DNA from: Ensifer sp. LCM 4579
Lineage (GTDB): Bacteria > Pseudomonadota > Alphaproteobacteria > Rhizobiales > Rhizobiaceae
Reading direction: 5' to 3'
NCBI RefSeq assembly: GCF_001854885.1
Contig: NZ_MDDV01000010.1
Location: 91,356-150,679 of the forward strand
DNA: 59,324 nt
Under the pieces are notes generated by a model, which ran no database searches, had not been told where the DNA came from, and was given only the letters and a program-made list of their open reading frames with translations. Made by a program: the position numbers and the translations under genes. How positions within the stretch are numbered: the stretch's first letter is position 1; every line of letters begins with the position of its first letter. This document shows positions 18,818-27,747 of the stretch, piece after piece.

Positions 18818-19672
18818 GTGACCGTCAAGACCAACCGGATATCATTTCAGGGCGACCATGGCGCCAATTCGGACATGGCCTGCCGCGACATGTTTGCGGG
18901 CATGGAGCCGCTGCCCTGCCAGACCTTCGAGGATGCCTTTCTTGCGGTCGAAAACGGCGATGCGGATCTGGCGATGATCCCGATCGAGAATACGATCGCC
19001 GGGCGTGTCGCGGACATCCACCACCTGCTGCCCGAATCGCGCCTCTTCATCGTCGGCGAGTATTTCATGCCGATCCGCTTCCAGTTGATGGTGCTGCCGG
19101 GCGTCAGGCGCGACGAGATCCGCACGGTGCACAGCCATATCCATGCGCTTGGCCAGTGCCGCAAGATCGTGCGCGCCAACGGCTGGAAGCCCGTCGTGGC
19201 CGGCGACACCGCCGGCGCCGCCAAGCTCGTCATGGAAACCGGTGACCGTTCGATGGCGGCGCTCGCGCCGCGACTGGCCGCCGAACTCTACGGTCTGGAG
19301 ATCATCGCCGAGAATGTCGAGGACACCGACAGCAACGTGACCCGCTTCGTCGTGCTTTCGCGCGAGGAACGGCGGATCATACGCAAGTCCGACGACGACG
19401 TGATCATCACCACTTTCGTCTTCAACGTGCGCAACATCCCGGCCGCGCTCTACAAGGCGCTCGGTGGCTTTGCCACCAACGGCATCAACATGACGAAGCT
19501 TGAAAGCTACCAACTCGGCGGCAAGTTCGTCGCGACGCAGTTCTATGCCGACATCGAGGGGCATCCGGACGATATTGCCGTCCGGCATGCTATGGACGAG
19601 CTGCGCTTCTTTTCCGAGAAGGTGCGCATCCTCGGCACCTATCCGGCTCACCCGATGCGCGGGGTGCTCTGA
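18818..19672 (+). CDS. pheA: Prephenate dehydratase
   Basis: Converts prephenate to phenylpyruvate in phenylalanine synthesis. 284 residues with a GTG start preceded by AGGAGGG. The N-terminal catalytic domain begins [15 protein letters not shown] and ends with the TRF motif in SNVTRFVVL. The C-terminal ACT regulatory domain (about 195-275) is [18 protein letters not shown], with TKLESYQ in place of the common ESRP that binds phenylalanine. Monofunctional: no chorismate mutase domain. Confidence 0.94.
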   Translation: MTVKTNRISFQGDHGANSDMACRDMFAGMEPLPCQTFEDAFLAVENGDADLAMIPIENTIAGRVADIHHLLPESRLFIVGEYFMPIRFQLMVLPGVRRDEIRTVHSHIHALGQCRKIVRANGWKPVVAGDTAGAAKLVMETGDRSMAALAPRLAAELYGLEIIAENVEDTDSNVTRFVVLSREERRIIRKSDDDVIITTFVFNVRNIPAALYKALGGFATNGINMTKLESYQLGGKFVATQFYADIEGHPDDIAVRHAMDELRFFSEKVRILGTYPAHPMRGVL

Positions 19673-19785
19673 CCGCGCGTCGCGCCCGTGCCGGAAAAAG
19701 CGGCAAAAGTGCGGTAGGGCGCCACGCGCTGAACGCATGCCTAGTTTGCAATCATGTCTCTACTTAAATTCCGGGCAAATGCCTA

Positions 19786-19816
19786 TTTGACACTCGTCAA
19801 GATATGGAGTGTCAAA
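19786..19816. promoter_or_regulatory. Perfect inverted repeat over the ribosome-binding site of the DUF1127 gene
   Basis: TTTGACACTC (19786-19795) and GAGTGTCAAA (19807-19816) are exact reverse complements with an 11-base spacer, ending one base before the ATG at 19818. The only Shine-Dalgarno candidate, GGAG at 19806-19809, falls in the right arm. It could be an operator or an RNA hairpin that hides the start. Confidence 0.6.
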
Positions 19817-19817
19817 G

Positions 19818-19955
19818 ATGAATATCCGCCAGAAGATCATGGATTATGCAACGAAGCGTCGCGCGATCCGCGAGCTGAACGCTCTCGATGATCATGCGCT
19901 GAGCGATATCGGCCTTTCCCGTTCGCAGATCCAGGCCGCCGTCTACGGCCGCTGA
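19818..19955 (+). CDS. DUF1127 small basic protein
   Basis: A 45-residue protein beginning MNIRQKIMDYATKRRAIRE and carrying the DUF1127 hallmark LxxLDDHxLxDIGLSRSQI near the C-terminus (here LNALDDHALSDIGLSRSQI). Members are abundant in Rhizobiales; some short Agrobacterium members are reported to affect RNA turnover and phosphate-related processes, but no function can be assigned to this copy. A strong terminator follows at 20003-20034, so it forms its own transcript. The start region is occupied by a perfect inverted repeat. Confidence 0.88.
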   Translation: MNIRQKIMDYATKRRAIRELNALDDHALSDIGLSRSQIQAAVYGR

Positions 19956-20002
19956 TGAGAGATATGCCCGCGCGCCATTGGCCGGCGCGACGCAGTCGAT
20001 TT

Positions 20003-20034
20003 GAACGCCCCGCCGTCACCCGAGCGGGGCGTTT
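20003..20034 (+). terminator. Intrinsic terminator after the DUF1127 gene
   Basis: AACGCCCCGC-CGTCACCCGA-GCGGGGCGTTT: nine paired bases and a short T run. Confidence 0.75.
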
Positions 20035-20108
20035 CGTCGTGAAGGCAGACCCGCAAGCGAGCGCCGGCCAAGTGCCGCGTCAGCTGCCGGACTTACCTCC
20101 TCCGTTCC

Positions 20109-20127
20109 ATTCTAGCGTTCGTAGAAT
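20109..20127. promoter_or_regulatory. Inverted repeat upstream of the AraC-type regulator
   Basis: ATTCTA-GCGTTCG-TAGAAT, a perfect 6-base repeat 125 bases before the regulator start. It is the most striking element in the 20035-20251 gap and a possible autoregulatory site; no gene was seen in the gap. Confidence 0.3.
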
Positions 20128-20251
20128 TTGCCCGGCCTTGTGCAAGCTGCCCTTTCTGTCGATGATCCGGCGTAGGGCTGGTCAGGCGGAATGGGGAAAG
20201 CGGGCGCGGTTTCCGCGCACCTCGTCCTGATCATTCAAGTGAGGGGCAAAC

Positions 20252-21199
20252 ATGAATTCGAATGGTACGATCGCTTTCGATATGGGCGCTACGTCTGCGG
20301 ACCACATGGTCGAGCTCCTCAGCAGGCACTATAGCAATATCGCGCTGAAGCCCCATTCATCGCGCATAAAACTTGCGAGTTCGGGTCTGCTCGGGCGCAT
20401 CGGCGATCTGCGCTACGACCTCGCCGTCTCCAGTGGCGGCTTCGACATTGTGCCCGCCGAGGGCGCGTTCGCTTTGTTTACGTTTCCAGAAGCCGGGGGG
20501 ATGATTTTGGAAACGGAGAGCGGCCGCTGGGACACCGGCCCAAAGGAAGCGGTCGCCAGTGTCGGCCGGCGTCGCTATGGTTTTCCCGGGCGGCGAAAGC
20601 ACACGAATCTCGCCTTCGATCCCGAAATCCTGCGGACGCGTCTGTCGGTGCTCTTCGAAACGCCCGTGCGCGCGCCGCTGGAATTCGTTACCGTCATTCC
20701 ATTCGAAGCGAAGCGTTTCGCTTCAATGGCCTGGCTGTTGCAAGGGCTGAAGAATCCGGAGCTTGCATCGCTCGACAATATGGCGGCCGCGACCTCGTTT
20801 TCGCACCTCGTCCAGGATTTGCTCCTGGAGTTATGGCCGCACAACCACAGCCACCTGTTTGAGAGGCGGCTGGCCGCGCCGTCCCGCCGACAGGTCAAGG
20901 CCGCGATCAACTATATCCATGAGCATGCGCGAGAAGCGCCCTCCACCGTCGACGTGGCTCAGGCAAGCGGCGTCAGCCTCAGGGCCCTGCAGCAGGCCTT
21001 TCGTGAGGCGACCGGCAAGACGATCCTCGAATATATGCGCGACGTCCGGCTGCAGCGGGCCAAGGACGAGCTTCTCGAGCACCGCGACGAGCCGCTCGCC
21101 GACATCGCCCGGCGATGGGGGTTTTCGAATGTCGGCCGCTTCAGCCGCCAGTTCTTCGAGGCCTTCGGCGAAATGCCGTCGCACATGCGTCGCCGGTGA
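20252..21199 (+). CDS. AraC family transcriptional regulator
   Basis: DNA-binding regulator of 315 residues. The C-terminal domain (about 210-312) has two helix-turn-helix motifs: STVDVAQASGVSLRALQQAF and PLADIARRWGFSNVGRFSRQ, with the family ending FGEMPSHMRRR. The N-terminal 200 residues resemble the AraC-binding-like domain of regulators such as FeaR/OruR; ligand unknown. Ribosome-binding site GAGGGG lies seven bases before the ATG. Convergent with nudC (15 bases apart), so no target gene is adjacent. Confidence 0.88.
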   Translation: MNSNGTIAFDMGATSADHMVELLSRHYSNIALKPHSSRIKLASSGLLGRIGDLRYDLAVSSGGFDIVPAEGAFALFTFPEAGGMILETESGRWDTGPKEAVASVGRRRYGFPGRRKHTNLAFDPEILRTRLSVLFETPVRAPLEFVTVIPFEAKRFASMAWLLQGLKNPELASLDNMAAATSFSHLVQDLLLELWPHNHSHLFERRLAAPSRRQVKAAINYIHEHAREAPSTVDVAQASGVSLRALQQAFREATGKTILEYMRDVRLQRAKDELLEHRDEPLADIARRWGFSNVGRFSRQFFEAFGEMPSHMRRR

Positions 21200-21214
21200 C
21201 CGGGTGACGAAGCA

Positions 21215-22195
21215 TCAGCTTCGTTCGGGCCAGGCGAGCCAGTCGCGCATGAGCTGGTGCGCAATCGCACCCTTCGGCGGCGGGATGTGCTCGTCGCCGG
21301 TGTCGGCGGTGCCGGTCGTTCGCTCCAGCATGGCCTCGGTCTCGGCACGGGTGAACCAGCGCACGTCCTCGAGTTCCTGTTCGTCCCGCTTGATGGTCGT
21401 GGATTTCGCCTCCGCATAGCAGCCGATCATCAGCGAATGCGGCAGCGGCCAGGGCTGCGAGGCGTGATAGCGGACCCGCCCGATGCGGATGCCCGATTCC
21501 TCCTGCGTCTCCCGGCGCACGGCGTTCTCGATCGTCTCGCCCGGCTCGACGAAGCCGGCAAGGCAGGAATACATCCCGGGCACGAAATGCGGGCTGCGGC
21601 CGAGCAGGCAGAGATCGCGCTCGAGATCGATTGTCAGCATGATGACGACTGGGTCCGTGCGGGGAAAGACCATATGGCCGCAGGCGGTGCAGATGCGCCG
21701 GTAGCCGCCGGCCCGCCCGTCCATCGGACCGCCGCAGCGGCCGCAGAAGCGGTTATTGGCGTTCCAGACGATCAGGCTCGAGCCCTGCGCGAACTGGCCC
21801 AGGAGTTCCTCCGGCAGCATCTGTTGGCGATAGAGCATGCGCGCATCGGCGATCTTGAAGGGTTCTGGCAGGGTTTCCTCGGTGAGACCCGACGGCACGG
21901 CGAGCCGTGGCTCGCCATTCTGCAGATAGCCGAGCAGAATCGCCTCATCGACCGCCGGTTCGAGATCGGCAAGCTCGTAGGGAGCAAAGAGCGGATCGAT
22001 GATCTTCGCGTCGTGCTTGACGATCAGCTTGGCGCCGGAAAAGGCAAGGAAATGCGCCGCCGGATGTTTGAGCGCCAGTTCGAGGCAGTCGTCGCTTCGA
22101 TGTTCGGATTGGCGTTCGAGATGGTTTTCGGCAAAAGCGACGAAAGTGCTCGGTTCCGGGTGAGGGCTGTGAAGATCGAATATCGTTTTCGTCAT
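21215..22195 (-). CDS. nudC: NAD(H) pyrophosphatase (NudC)
   Basis: Nudix hydrolase cleaving NAD(H), and in the family NAD-capped RNA, to NMN(H) and AMP. 326 residues from the ATG at 22195. The order is an N-terminal domain, a zinc ribbon (CGRCGG and CTACGH), the Nudix box GFVEPGETIENAVRRETQEE, and the NADH-specificity motif SQPWPLPHS. The start lies two bases after the stop of the HIT-protein gene on the same strand, indicating coupled translation. Confident. Confidence 0.95.
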   Translation of the reverse strand: MTKTIFDLHSPHPEPSTFVAFAENHLERQSEHRSDDCLELALKHPAAHFLAFSGAKLIVKHDAKIIDPLFAPYELADLEPAVDEAILLGYLQNGEPRLAVPSGLTEETLPEPFKIADARMLYRQQMLPEELLGQFAQGSSLIVWNANNRFCGRCGGPMDGRAGGYRRICTACGHMVFPRTDPVVIMLTIDLERDLCLLGRSPHFVPGMYSCLAGFVEPGETIENAVRRETQEESGIRIGRVRYHASQPWPLPHSLMIGCYAEAKSTTIKRDEQELEDVRWFTRAETEAMLERTTGTADTGDEHIPPPKGAIAHQLMRDWLAWPERS

Positions 22196-22197
22196 GT

Positions 22198-22602
22198 TCA
22201 GAGATTTTCCAATATGCGTTCCGCGAATGCCTGGTGATCCGTCTCCGGCCACGGTTCGGCCTTGCCGAAGCCCCAGACCGGACCCGGCCAGTTGGGATCG
22301 CCCGGGCGCCGGGCGATGACATGCACGTGGAGTTGCCGCACGATGTTGCCGAGCGCGCCGACATTGACCTTCTCCGCCCCGGTCACCTTTTTCAGGGCCG
22401 TCGCCACCATGTTCGTCTCGAAGGTCAGCATCGTCTGGTCGAGCGGTGACAGGTCGAATATCTCCGAGACGCCGTCGCGCTGGGGGATGAGGATGATCCA
22501 GGGCCAGCGGCGGTCGTTCATCAGGCGCAATTGGCAAAGGCCGATCGAAGCGATCGGGATGCCGTCGCGCTCAAGGCGCTCATCGAGCGTGAAGGTGGAC
22601 AA
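22198..22602 (-). CDS. HIT-like nucleotide-binding protein
   Basis: Histidine-triad superfamily protein of 134 residues. The triad region is LHVHVIARRPGDPNWPGPVWG, which differs from a strict HxHxHxx by having only two of the three classical histidines at the usual spacing, as in many rhizobial members. The start is a TTG at 22602, preceded by GAGGAGA six bases upstream; no ATG is better placed. Cotranscribed with nudC. Substrate unknown; both products act on dinucleotide-like compounds. Confidence 0.83.
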   Translation of the reverse strand: MSTFTLDERLERDGIPIASIGLCQLRLMNDRRWPWIILIPQRDGVSEIFDLSPLDQTMLTFETNMVATALKKVTGAEKVNVGALGNIVRQLHVHVIARRPGDPNWPGPVWGFGKAEPWPETDHQAFAERILENL

Positions 22603-22624
22603 GAATCTCTCCTCGGTCCCTGCG

Positions 22625-22725
22625 GCGCCGTGCGTCCTGTCAGACCCACGAAAGGACGCTGTAGCACTTTGAATTGCTGTATGTTTACCCCTAAATCGGC
22701 GAGGATTTAAGGAAACCTGCAGCAG
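22625..22725 (-). repeat. RIME-like repeat between the HIT gene and SRP RNA
   Basis: On the minus strand it reads TGCTGCAGG-...-CATACAGCAATTCAAAGTGCTACAGCG, the same core as the plus-strand copies, with an ATTTAAG/CTAAAT arm instead of the GATC-type arm. Confidence 0.75.
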
Positions 22726-22774
22726 GCGGATTCGCCTTGTTTTGCATACCGATATCAGTTTTTTGATGGCTTGG

Positions 22775-22804
22775 CTTGCATTTGATCGCGATATTGCCGA
22801 TATG
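22775..22804 (+). promoter_or_regulatory. Candidate promoter of the SRP RNA
   Basis: CTTGCA at 22775-22780 and GATATG at 22799-22804, 18 bases apart, would start transcription near 22811, the first base of the predicted RNA stem. Confidence 0.4.
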
Positions 22805-22810
22805 GAAGCC

Positions 22811-22907
22811 GGGAGGTTGGTGGTGGACGAGCCACTCGCCAACCGGGTCAGGTCCGGAAGGAAGCAGCCCTAACGAGCCACGGCACGGGTCATCGTGCCA
22901 GCCTCCC
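22811..22907 (+). ncRNA. ffs: Signal recognition particle RNA (4.5S)
   Basis: Bacterial small SRP RNA that binds Ffh and guides membrane-protein targeting. The universally conserved apical loop GGTCAGGTCCGGAAGGAAGC is at 22846-22865, followed by AGCCCTAACGA. The ends GGGAGG (22811) and CCTCCC (22902) pair, giving a roughly 97-base hairpin. dnaX begins 50 bases downstream, a common neighbour in this class. Ends are estimated from pairing. Confidence 0.95.
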
Positions 22908-22957
22908 ACCTTCTTCTCCGTCCTGTCGGGACAAGAGTTCGAGCAGCGGCAGGGTCG

Positions 22958-24847
22958 ATGAGCGACGAAGCGCCTATTTCATCCCCCGGTTCCCTTCCCG
23001 TATCACCCGCCGAGAAACCGGCCGCCTATCGCGTTCTCGCACGCAAATATCGCCCGAAGGATTTCTCCGATCTCATGGTCGGCCAGGAGCCGATGGTGCG
23101 TACGCTCACCAACGCCTTCGAGACCGGCCGTATCGCCCAGGCCTATATGCTCACCGGCGTGCGCGGCGTCGGGAAGACGACGACAGCGCGCATCCTGGCG
23201 CGCGCACTGAACTACAAGACCGCGGAGATCGACAGGCCGACCATCGATCTGCGCGTCCCCGGCGAACATTGCCAGGCGATCATGGAAGGTCGCCATGTCG
23301 ATGTGATCGAGATGGACGCCGCCTCCCATACCGGCATCGACGACATTCGCGAGATCATCGAGCAGGTGCGCTATCGGCCCGTCTCGGCCCGCTACAAAGT
23401 CTATATTATCGACGAAGTGCACATGCTCTCGACGCAGGCCTTCAACGGCCTGCTGAAGACGCTGGAAGAGCCGCCGGAGCACGTGAAGTTCATCTTTGCG
23501 ACTACGGAGATCCGCAAGGTCCCGATTACGGTCCTGTCGCGCTGCCAGCGCTTCGACCTTCGGCGCATCAGCGCCTCCGACCTCGTCGGGCTGTTTTCGA
23601 CCATTCTTTCGAAGGAAGCCGTGCCCTTCGATCCGGAGGCACTGGCCATGGTGGCGCGCGCAGCCGAGGGGTCGGCGCGCGACGGCCTGTCGCTGCTCGA
23701 CCAGGCGATCGCCCATGGCGGCGGCGCCGTCGACGTCGAAACTGTGCGCTCGATGCTCGGGCTCGCCGATCGGGCGCGCATCGTCGATCTCTTCACCCAT
23801 ATCGTCAAGGGCGATGCGGCGGCGGCGCTCGGCGAATTTTCGGCGCAGTACGAAGCCGGCGCCAATCCGACCGTGGTTCTGACCGATCTTGCCGATTTCA
23901 CCCACCTCGTCACCCGGATGAAATACGTGCCCGATGCGGCGAACGACCAGTCCTTGAGCGAGATCGAGCGGACGCGCGGTGCGGAATTCGCAGCCAGCGT
24001 CGCGGTGACGACGCTGTCGCGCATCTGGCAGATGCTGCTCAAAGGCATTCCCGAGGCGGAAAGCTCCGCGCGGCCGGCAGGTGCCGCCGAGATGGTTTTG
24101 ATCCGGCTTGCCCATGCCGCGCATCTCCCCTCGCCGGAGGATGCGGCGCGACGGCTGCTCGAGCTTTCGGGCGCGGAAACCGGCGGACGTCCCGTGCCGA
24201 CGCGCAATGGTGCGAGCGCTGAGCCGCAGGCGGGGCCGGCAGTCGAGGCCCATTCCGTCGAAACCGTCCCCGTCCAGAGACCCTCGGGCAATGGCGCCAC
24301 CATGCTGCGCGCCGTCCCGGATGCAGCACTGCAGCCGATCGGTGTCGGACGCCTGGAGGACAGCCCGGCAGCGGTGCCGGCCGCGAAGCCGCAGCCGAAG
24401 ATTCCGATCGCTTCGATCAGCGACATAGCCGATCTTTGCGCGAAGAACCGCGACATCAAGCTGAAGACGCTGGTGCGTGGTTTCCTGCGTCTCGTGCATA
24501 TCGAGCCCGGCCGGCTCGACGTCAATCTGCCGGAGGACGCGCCGAAGACGCTGCTAGGCGAACTCGCGGTCAAGCTCAAGGAATGGACCGGCATTCACTG
24601 GGTCGTCAGCTACAGCCGCGAACTCGGCCAGCCGACGCTGGTCGAGGCCGAGCAGCGCGCCCAGGAGCAGCGCGTCAACGACGCGCGCCAGGATCCGGAT
24701 GTGGCGGCGATCCTCGCGCGCTTTCCGGGCGCGCGAATCGCCGACGTCCGCATTCGCGCCGCCGAGGAGGAGGAGGCGGAAAGCCTCGCGCCGACGACGG
24801 CCGAATCCGAGGACGGTGATATCGTGCCGGGCGATGACATAGAATAG
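22958..24847 (+). CDS. dnaX: DNA polymerase III subunit tau/gamma
   Basis: ATPase of the clamp loader; tau also joins polymerase cores. 629 residues from the ATG at 22958 (AGGG upstream). The AAA+ core has Walker [13 protein letters not shown], Walker [11 protein letters not shown] and the SRC finger in VLSRCQRF. The zinc-finger cysteines of E. coli DnaX are not evident: only the Cys in GEHCQAI remains in that segment. A Pro/Ala-rich linker (about 400-490) leads to the tau C-terminal domain. No obvious A-rich slippage site for making gamma was noticed. First gene of dnaX-ybaB-recR. Confidence 0.95.
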   Translation: MSDEAPISSPGSLPVSPAEKPAAYRVLARKYRPKDFSDLMVGQEPMVRTLTNAFETGRIAQAYMLTGVRGVGKTTTARILARALNYKTAEIDRPTIDLRVPGEHCQAIMEGRHVDVIEMDAASHTGIDDIREIIEQVRYRPVSARYKVYIIDEVHMLSTQAFNGLLKTLEEPPEHVKFIFATTEIRKVPITVLSRCQRFDLRRISASDLVGLFSTILSKEAVPFDPEALAMVARAAEGSARDGLSLLDQAIAHGGGAVDVETVRSMLGLADRARIVDLFTHIVKGDAAAALGEFSAQYEAGANPTVVLTDLADFTHLVTRMKYVPDAANDQSLSEIERTRGAEFAASVAVTTLSRIWQMLLKGIPEAESSARPAGAAEMVLIRLAHAAHLPSPEDAARRLLELSGAETGGRPVPTRNGASAEPQAGPAVEAHSVETVPVQRPSGNGATMLRAVPDAALQPIGVGRLEDSPAAVPAAKPQPKIPIASISDIADLCAKNRDIKLKTLVRGFLRLVHIEPGRLDVNLPEDAPKTLLGELAVKLKEWTGIHWVVSYSRELGQPTLVEAEQRAQEQRVNDARQDPDVAAILARFPGARIADVRIRAAEEEEAESLAPTTAESEDGDIVPGDDIE

Positions 24848-24911
24848 CGACGATGCCGAACGGCATGGCGCATCGCGCGCCTTCATTCAGGTCAGAAAAC
24901 AGGAGACGACA

Positions 24912-25235
24912 ATGCGCGACATCATGGGCATGATGGGCAAGGTCAAGGAAATGCAGGCCAAGATGGAGAAGCTGCAGGCGGAGATCGCCGCGCTCGAAGT
25001 CGACGGCGCCTCCGGCGGAGGCCTCGTCACAGTTCGGCTCGACGGCAAGGGCCACATGAAGAGCCTGAAGATCGATCCTTCGCTCTTCAAGGAAGATGAT
25101 GTCGAGATCCTCGAAGACCTGATCGTCGCAGCCCACAAGGACGCCAAGGACAAGGTCGAAGCCCTGCAGGCCGAAAAGACCCGGGAGTTGACCGCCGGCC
25201 TGCCGATTCCGCCCGGTATGAAGCTGCCGTTCTGA
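24912..25235 (+). CDS. YbaB/EbfC nucleoid-associated protein
   Basis: Small dimeric DNA-binding protein of 107 residues, usual for the family. It begins [20 protein letters not shown] with an amphipathic coiled-coil helix, then a beta-sheet core including [21 protein letters not shown], and ends in [15 protein letters not shown], the family tail. ATG at 24912 has AGGAGA upstream. It sits between dnaX and recR as in most bacteria. Confidence 0.94.
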   Translation: MRDIMGMMGKVKEMQAKMEKLQAEIAALEVDGASGGGLVTVRLDGKGHMKSLKIDPSLFKEDDVEILEDLIVAAHKDAKDKVEALQAEKTRELTAGLPIPPGMKLPF

Positions 25236-25284
25236 TCGATACGAGACGATTCCGTTTCCCGGCGATATGCGCTAAAAGCGCGCC

Positions 25285-25890
25285 ATGGCAAAGCGAGTCA
25301 CCGGTCCCGAAATCGAAAAGCTCATCCAGCTCCTGGCGAAGGTGCCGGGCCTCGGGCCCCGGTCCGCCCGTCGGGCGGCGCTGCATCTCGTCAAGAAGAA
25401 GGAGCAATTGCTCGGGCCGCTCGCCGAGGCGATGGGCGAGGCGCATCGCAAGGTAAGGATCTGTTCCTGCTGCGGCAATGTCGACACAATCGATCCCTGC
25501 ACCGTCTGCACCGACGAGCGGCGGGATCAGTCGGTGATCATCGTCGTCGAGGATGTCGCCGATCTCTGGGCGCTGGAGCGCGCCGGTGCCATGAATGCCG
25601 CCTATCACGTGCTTGGCGGCACCCTGTCGCCGCTCGACGGCATCGGCCCGGACGACCTGAACATCAAGGGCCTTGTCGACCGGGTTGGCAAGGGCGGCGT
25701 GCGCGAGCTGATCCTTGCGGTCAATGCCACCGTCGAGGGCCAGACGACGGCGCATTACATCACCGACCAGCTGGAGGGCATGGAGGTCAAGATCACCCGT
25801 CTTGCCCATGGCGTGCCGGTCGGCGGCGAACTCGACTATCTCGACGAAGGTACGCTGACGGCCGCGCTCAGGGCGCGCACGACGATCTGA
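25285..25890 (+). CDS. recR: Recombination mediator RecR
   Basis: Works with RecF and RecO to load RecA on gapped DNA. 201 residues. An N-terminal HhH ([18 protein letters not shown]) is followed by the Cys4 zinc finger ([16 protein letters not shown]), the Toprim domain ([16 protein letters not shown]) and a C-terminal Walker-B-like region [18 protein letters not shown]. Third gene of the dnaX operon, 49 bases after ybaB. Confidence 0.96.
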   Translation: MAKRVTGPEIEKLIQLLAKVPGLGPRSARRAALHLVKKKEQLLGPLAEAMGEAHRKVRICSCCGNVDTIDPCTVCTDERRDQSVIIVVEDVADLWALERAGAMNAAYHVLGGTLSPLDGIGPDDLNIKGLVDRVGKGGVRELILAVNATVEGQTTAHYITDQLEGMEVKITRLAHGVPVGGELDYLDEGTLTAALRARTTI

Positions 25891-25926
25891 GCCTTCGCAA
25901 ATGCTCGTCTGATCGTGGGGAGCCCG

Positions 25927-27165
25927 ATGCTGAAATTCCTGTCCGTTCTGATCCTTTCGCTCGCTACCTGGTGCAGCTCCTGCCTTGCCGCCTCCAAGGC
26001 CGAGGTGGAGGGGCAGTTCCGCCGCTGGCTGCAGGACGAACTCTGGCCGCAAGCCGAGAAGGCGGGCATTTCCGCCGGTTCCTTCAAGGCCGCCTTTCAG
26101 GGAGTGAGGCTCGATTGGGATCTGCCGGATCTGGTGCCGCCCGGCTTTCCGAAGCCCAAGGAGCGCAAGCAGAGCCAGGCGGAGTTTTCCTCGCCGGGAT
26201 CCTATTTTTCGGAAAAACGGCTGCAGGGACTGGCCGCGACCGGCCGAAGCCTCGCCTCCGCCCATGCCGCGACGCTGAAAAAGATCGAGAGGACCTATGG
26301 CGTACCGGGCTCGGTCGTTCTCGCCATCTGGGGTCGCGAATCCGGTTTCGGCCGGGCGAAAATCCCGCATCCGATCATCGACGTTCTGGCGACCAAAGCC
26401 TTCATGTCGACGCGACCGGAGCTTTTCCGGCGCGAGCTGATCGCGGCGCTGCATATTCTGGAGAGCGGCGACGTGAAGGAGGCCGACATGCGCGGCTCTT
26501 GGGCCGGCGCCATGGGCCAGCCGCAGTTCCTGCCCTCCAGTTTCCTGCAATATGCCGTCGACTTCGACGGCGACGGCCGCCGCGACATCTGGAACTCCAT
26601 ACCGGACAGCCTCGCCTCGATCGCCAACTATCTGGCTGAGAAGGGTTGGCAGAGCGGCCGTGACTGGGGATTCGAAGTTTCGATCCCGGCCGGGGTCTCC
26701 TGCGCGCAGGAGGGGCCCGATCGCGCCCGTCCGATCGCCGACTGGGCCGGCTTGGGCATCGCTCGCGTTTCGGGCAAGCCCTTTCCGGCGGCGGAACGTA
26801 CGGCCTCCGGCATGATGCTGGTGCCGGCCGGCCGGCATGGGCCGAGCTTCGTGGTGACGCCGAATTTCTACGTCATCAAGGAATACAACAATTCCGATCT
26901 CTACGCGCTCTTCATCGGGAACCTGGCCGACCGGATCGCCTCGGGAAGCGGCGCCTTCCGGGCGGATTGGGGCGATGTCGGCAAGATGCTGCGCTCCGAC
27001 GTGCTCGGCATGCAGAAGGCGCTTACCGCCGTCGGCTACGACGTCGGCAAGGTCGACGGGTTGCCGGGCTACAAGACCCGCCGCTCGCTCGGCGACTGGC
27101 AGGCGAAAAATGGCATGGTGCCGACCTGCTTTCCGGACGCTTCCCTGAAGGGAAAGTTGCGGTGA
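25927..27165 (+). CDS. Lytic murein transglycosylase (MltB family) with peptidoglycan-binding domain
   Basis: Periplasmic enzyme cutting MurNAc-GlcNAc bonds to form anhydro-muropeptides. 412 residues from the ATG at 25927 (GGGGAG upstream), with a signal peptide ending near CLA-ASK. The catalytic Glu is in AIWGRESGFGRAK, followed by the MltB segment SWAGAMGQPQFLPSSFL and the DFDGDGRRDIWNSIPDSLASIANYL region. The C-terminal 60 residues are a PG-binding_1 domain (VLGMQKALTAVGYDVGKVDG). A lipobox is not clear. It may be cotranscribed with recR. Confidence 0.92.
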   Translation: MLKFLSVLILSLATWCSSCLAASKAEVEGQFRRWLQDELWPQAEKAGISAGSFKAAFQGVRLDWDLPDLVPPGFPKPKERKQSQAEFSSPGSYFSEKRLQGLAATGRSLASAHAATLKKIERTYGVPGSVVLAIWGRESGFGRAKIPHPIIDVLATKAFMSTRPELFRRELIAALHILESGDVKEADMRGSWAGAMGQPQFLPSSFLQYAVDFDGDGRRDIWNSIPDSLASIANYLAEKGWQSGRDWGFEVSIPAGVSCAQEGPDRARPIADWAGLGIARVSGKPFPAAERTASGMMLVPAGRHGPSFVVTPNFYVIKEYNNSDLYALFIGNLADRIASGSGAFRADWGDVGKMLRSDVLGMQKALTAVGYDVGKVDGLPGYKTRRSLGDWQAKNGMVPTCFPDASLKGKLR

Positions 27166-27223
27166 CTCAGGTCAATTGGGTGACCGGTCTCGCATGGGCA
27201 AGGTGCTGGTCGCTCGCGCAGCG

Positions 27224-27298
27224 TTAGAACACGAACATGTAAAGCAGGATAATGACGATCAGGGGCACGCCCATCAGCCAGAGAATGATACCTTTCAT
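27224..27298 (-). CDS. 24-residue single-span membrane micro-protein
   Basis: An ATG at 27298 opens a 24-residue frame ending TAA at 27224: MKGIILWLMGVP followed by LIVIILLYMFVF. It is essentially one transmembrane helix with a Lys near the N-terminus, so the N-end would stay in the cytoplasm. GGAA lies nine bases upstream. I recall similar tiny proteins in other rhizobia, but that is memory, not a search. Convergent with the transglycosylase gene. No function is known; it could be a regulatory or assembly peptide of a membrane complex. Confidence 0.6.
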   Translation of the reverse strand: MKGIILWLMGVPLIVIILLYMFVF

Positions 27299-27720
27299 GG
27301 CGCAGTTCCACGTTGTTGGCGTCGAGGCGGTAACGCCGGGAGGGGCTGTTCCGTTCCCGCCGTTTCGGGTACGGTGAGTCAGGGGGGGTAGATTTCGCGT
27401 CTTCGCAGGGTGTATTGCTCGCCTGATGGTCGCCCTGCATCGGTACGTCGCGACGCCCCACCAACTTGCTCCCTGTGCCAAACGTGACCGCAAGCCTGGC
27501 ATTCCATTCACGAGGTCTGCCGGGCCTACGCTGCGCGCATCGAATATTCGGAGAAGACCTCAGCCCACCGACTCCTGGCTTCCTTCGGCACAAGGCTTCG
27601 TCGAGACGAGCCTTCGCGGCATGGGTTGGGGCAGGCCTCACCTGTTGGCCTGATATGCAATCAAGAGGCGTGACGGGGCGTGGCCGTTGCCGTGAGCGAG
27701 GCTAAATGGTTCTATCGGCT
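27299..27720. other. Gap without a supported gene
   Basis: About 420 bases between the micro-protein and the LysR gene. Open frames here have poor codon use and no recognisable product. A run of seven G occurs near 27382. It marks the boundary between core genes and the accessory segment. Confidence 0.5.
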
Positions 27721-27739
27721 CCATGAGTGTTGCTCATGG
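27721..27739. promoter_or_regulatory. Palindrome over the LysR-gene ribosome-binding site
   Basis: CCATGAG-TGTTG-CTCATGG is a perfect 7-base inverted repeat whose right arm runs into the GGAGG at 27738-27742, nine bases from the ATG at 27748. It could be a LysR autoregulatory operator or an RNA hairpin. Confidence 0.45.
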
Positions 27740-27747
27740 AGGTTTCG

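Noticed and set aside
27426..27705. Overlapping open frames upstream of the LysR gene, considered as remnants of an integrase
   Set aside because: No integrase or transposase motif could be read in any frame.
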